From contig WRKW01000004.1 of NCBI GenBank assembly GCA_009777955.1, positions 1 through 64,000 of the forward strand: DNA of 64,000 nt, given 5' to 3'. The stretch is from Alphaproteobacteria bacterium (lineage in GTDB: Bacteria; Pseudomonadota; Alphaproteobacteria; Rs-D84). The notes below the pieces were generated by a model, which was given only the letters and a program-made list of their open reading frames with translations, had not been told where the DNA came from and did no database searches. A program made the translations under genes and the position numbers. Below, in pieces: positions 61,252 through 64,000 of this stretch (within the stretch, counting starts at the first letter, position 1; every line of letters starts with the position of its first letter).

Positions 61252-61707
61252 TTATTTCTTTATCGAACCACCGGCTTTGACTATTGCTTTTTCCGCACCT
61301 TTTGACCATTTCACCGCAACAATATTTACCGCTGTTTTTATTTCGCCATGTCCCAGAATTTTTAAACCGTTCTCTCTGCGATTCAATACTTTTGCCGCCA
61401 GCAAAGAATCAATGGTTATAGTCTGCAAAGCGTCTATGCGGCCTGTTGTTATGAATTTTTCAATATCACCCAAATTAATAGTCGCATAATTTTTAGCAAA
61501 CAAATTCTTGAATCCGATTTTTGGAAGACGACGGAAAAACGGGGTTTGCCCACCTTCGAACGTAGCCAATTGCTTGGCCCCGGATCGGGCTTTTGCCCCC
61601 TTGTGTCCGCGTCCGGCGGTCTTGCCGTATCCCGAACCCATTCCACGTCCAACACGCTTTATATCCTTGCGTGCACCGGGATTATCAAAAAGTGAATTTA
61701 GTTTCAT
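61252..61707 (-). CDS. rplO: 50S ribosomal protein L15
   Basis: RVGRGMGSGYGKTAGRGHKGAKARSG...FEGGQTPFFRRLPKIGFKN. Confidence 0.96.
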   Translation of the reverse strand: MKLNSLFDNPGARKDIKRVGRGMGSGYGKTAGRGHKGAKARSGAKQLATFEGGQTPFFRRLPKIGFKNLFAKNYATINLGDIEKFITTGRIDALQTITIDSLLAAKVLNRRENGLKILGHGEIKTAVNIVAVKWSKGAEKAIVKAGGSIKK

Positions 61708-61728
61708 TACCATAACCTTTTATTGCTG

Positions 61729-61750
61729 ATTGCTGATTTAAATCAGCAAT
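61729..61750. repeat. 22 bp perfect palindrome ATTGCTGATTT/AAATCAGCAAT in rpmD-rplO gap
   Basis: Direct reading. Confidence 0.95.
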
Positions 61751-61923
61751 TATTCTACCGTTATCAAATGCTTTACCTTTGTAATCATTCCACGAACAAC
61801 CGGGCAATCGGTAAGTTCTTTCTTTTTGCCCAGCTTTCCCAATCCCAATGCTTTCAAAATCTTTACCTGTGATTCTGGACGCGAGATCGTGGATTTGACT
61901 TGTTTTACGACTATCTTTGACAT
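61750..61923 (-). CDS. rpmD: 50S ribosomal protein L30
   Basis: MSKIVVKQVKSTISRPESQVKILKALGLGKLGKKKELTDCPVVRGMITKVKHLITVE. Confidence 0.94.
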   Translation of the reverse strand: MSKIVVKQVKSTISRPESQVKILKALGLGKLGKKKELTDCPVVRGMITKVKHLITVE

Positions 61924-61959
61924 AACGTTAACCTTATTTATTATTGCTGATTTAAGCAA

Positions 61960-62511
61960 TTATTCCGCTGTTGCGGTTTTTTCTTTTCCATCGCGACCAG
62001 CGATGATTTCTGCCACCGATTTTCCACGCCGCGCCGCAACACTCTTTGGAGAATTCATTTTACCGAATGCCAAGAATGCTGCACGCACCATGTTGTGCGG
62101 ATTATTGCTGCCCTGGGATTTGGCAACAACATCTTGAATACCCAGACATTCAAACACAGCACGCAAAGCACCGCCCGCGATTATCCCGGTTCCTGGAACC
62201 GCACTGCGAATTACAACCTTGCCCGCGCCATATTTTGCCTCGGAATCATGGTGCAGTGTGCGGCCTTCTTTCAATGGCACACGTATCATTTTTGCCTTTG
62301 CCGCTTTGGTCGCTTTCTGGACAGCGGATTGGACTTCCAATGCTTTTCCTTTGCCGAATCCGATACGACCCGCTTTGTCCCCAACAACAACCAGTGCGCT
62401 GAAAGACATGTTGCGACCGCCCTTTACGGTTTTGGAAACGCGGTTAATTGAAACCAGCTTGTCCACCAAACCCATGTCATTTTGCAAATTCTTGTCATTT
62501 ACTCTTGCCAT
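61960..62511 (-). CDS. rpsE: 30S ribosomal protein S5
   Basis: [39 protein letters not shown]...[40 protein letters not shown]. Confidence 0.96.
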   Translation of the reverse strand: MARVNDKNLQNDMGLVDKLVSINRVSKTVKGGRNMSFSALVVVGDKAGRIGFGKGKALEVQSAVQKATKAAKAKMIRVPLKEGRTLHHDSEAKYGAGKVVIRSAVPGTGIIAGGALRAVFECLGIQDVVAKSQGSNNPHNMVRAAFLAFGKMNSPKSVAARRGKSVAEIIAGRDGKEKTATAE

Positions 62512-62535
62512 TTTTTTGCCTTTTACTAATTCGGA

Positions 62536-62553
62536 TTCCGATTTAAATCGGAA
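62536..62553. repeat. 18 bp perfect palindrome TTCCGATTT/AAATCGGAA in rplR-rpsE gap
   Basis: Direct reading. Confidence 0.92.
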
Positions 62554-62554
62554 A

Positions 62555-62908
62555 TTAAAACTTTAATCCACCTGCCCGTACCGCATCAGCCAATGCTTTG
62601 ATGCGACCATGATATCTGTATCCGCCACGGTCAAAGTAAACTTCGCCCAGCTTTACCTTTTTTGCACGCTCTGCAAAGTTCTTGCCGATAAGCTCTGCCC
62701 CTTTTGTATTCCAGCCTTGACCTTTGAAATCTTTCTCTTTTGACGATGCCGCACAAACAGTATGCCCCTTGACATCATCGATAGCCTGTATTTCAATGTG
62801 GCGACCAGAACGAAAAACACACAAACGGATTTTACCCGGGTTTTTCTTTTTCAAAGCACCGCGATTCGCCAGCTTGCGTCTCTGTTCGGTAGTCAGGTGT
62901 TTTAACAT
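62555..62908 (-). CDS. rplR: 50S ribosomal protein L18
   Basis: [28 protein letters not shown]...[28 protein letters not shown]. Confidence 0.95.
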   Translation of the reverse strand: MLKHLTTEQRRKLANRGALKKKNPGKIRLCVFRSGRHIEIQAIDDVKGHTVCAASSKEKDFKGQGWNTKGAELIGKNFAERAKKVKLGEVYFDRGGYRYHGRIKALADAVRAGGLKF

Positions 62909-62982
62909 TGCCTTACCTTTATTTCTTATTTCTGATTACTGACCGCTGATTTAATTAAAAATCTGCAATCATAAATCAGCAA

Positions 62983-63543
62983 TTACTTTTTCTTGCCTTC
63001 TTTCCGGCGTATTTTTTCTTCTTTATAGAATATTCCCTTGCCCTTGTATGGTTCAGGTTTGCGGACTTTGCGAATTTTGTCCGCAAATTGTCCGACCATA
63101 TTCTTGTCTATACCGCTGATTACCAGCGGAACAATACCGGCATCAACCGGCTTTATCTCTACCAACAGGCCATCTGGAATCGGCATTACAACTTCGTGCG
63201 AAAATCCGGCGATTAACACCAAGTCTTTACCCTTTACGGATGCCCTGAATCCTACGCCTTTCATGCCCAACTCTTTTTGAAATCCATCCGTGACACCGAT
63301 TACTGCCTGTTTTATGTTGCGGGTCATGGTGCCCCACATTGCGCGCGCAGCTTTGTCGTTTGCATCTTTTGGTGCAACGGTAATCTGGCCGCCATCTATT
63401 TTCACATCTACCAACCCGGCATTTTTGGTATCAAGGCGCACGGTCAAAACCCCCTTTGGCCCTTTTACAGTCAGCGCGTCAGCAGTCATCGACACGCTTA
63501 CGCCGTCTTTGATTTCGACTGGATATTTTCCCGCTCTCGACAT
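62983..63543 (-). CDS. rplF: 50S ribosomal protein L6
   Basis: MSRAGKYPVEI...VKGPKGVLTV...GVGFRASVKGKDLVLIAGFSHEV...IRKVRKPEPYKGKGIFYKEEKIRRKEGKK. Confidence 0.95.
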   Translation of the reverse strand: MSRAGKYPVEIKDGVSVSMTADALTVKGPKGVLTVRLDTKNAGLVDVKIDGGQITVAPKDANDKAARAMWGTMTRNIKQAVIGVTDGFQKELGMKGVGFRASVKGKDLVLIAGFSHEVVMPIPDGLLVEIKPVDAGIVPLVISGIDKNMVGQFADKIRKVRKPEPYKGKGIFYKEEKIRRKEGKKK

Positions 63544-63563
63544 ATCTTAACCTTTTTATTTTA

Positions 63564-63962
63564 TTACACGACCCTGCACAAAACTTCTCCGCCAACATTG
63601 GCGATGCGTGCCTTGTGATCAGTCATTACACCTTTCGGGGTAGAAACTATTGAAATTCCAAGACCGCCCAAGGTCTTTGGCATTTCAGCCGCGCCAGAAT
63701 ACATGCGGCGACCCGGCTTTGATACAACTGATATTTCCTGAATCGCGCCCTGACCCCCGACGTATTTAAGATCAACTGTGATATCAAAGCGACCCTTGCC
63801 GACATCAATGCGGCGAAAATCATTGATATAACCCTCGTCTTTCAATACGGCTAAAACGGATTCGCGCAACTTGCTTGCAGGAACGCACACTGATTCTTTA
63901 CCTGCGCTTTGCCCGTTGCGAATTCGGGTCAGCATGTCTCCGATTGGATGTGTTAATGCCAT
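63564..63962 (-). CDS. rpsH: 30S ribosomal protein S8
   Basis: HPIGDMLTRIRNGQSAGKESVCVPASKLRESVLAVLKDEGYI...GLGISIVSTPKGVMTDHKARIANVGGEVLCRVV. Confidence 0.96.
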   Translation of the reverse strand: MALTHPIGDMLTRIRNGQSAGKESVCVPASKLRESVLAVLKDEGYINDFRRIDVGKGRFDITVDLKYVGGQGAIQEISVVSKPGRRMYSGAAEMPKTLGGLGISIVSTPKGVMTDHKARIANVGGEVLCRVV

Positions 63963-64000
63963 TTTTTCCTCTTTATTGCTTACTATTGATTCCCGACTGC

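Noticed and set aside
1-64000. Alternative genetic code (TGA recoding)
   Set aside because: TGA is used as a normal stop (e.g. rnhB, the ORF before secY) and Trp is encoded by TGG.

Overview
The window looks like an alphaproteobacterial chromosome (ccrM, ParC, ClpPX, FtsY; moderate GC). I infer this from gene content only. Housekeeping genes: LD-carboxypeptidase, acyl-CoA synthetase, secG, infA, prmC, parC, rpsU, MsbA-like ABC transporter, ccrM, nrdR, slt-like transglycosylase, rnhB, pgk, ftsY, clpP-clpX, grpE, tpiA and a PpiD-like isomerase. It ends in a leftward spc/alpha ribosomal operon (rpsH-rplF-rplR-rpsE-rpmD-rplO-[extra ORF]-secY-rpsM-rpsK-rpoA-rplQ). There are two tRNAs, Pro(CGG) and Arg(ACG). 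Main unusual features: (1) at least seven large secreted Cys-rich paralogs built around a C-x5-6-CMDxFC...RCxC module, filling about 14 kb; (2) an archaeo-eukaryotic-primase-like protein overlapping a ~567 aa protein I cannot assign to a family; (3) a Cys-rich ORF, possibly frameshifted, inserted between rplO and secY, with adk absent from its usual place; (4) ATTGCTGATT-type palindromes in most gaps of the ribosomal operon; (5) several interspersed palindromic repeat families, including a 198 bp near-identical pair flanking one gene and one element forming the 3' end of a CDS; (6) an ankyrin-containing autotransporter-like protein. All calls come from reading the sequence; no searches were run.
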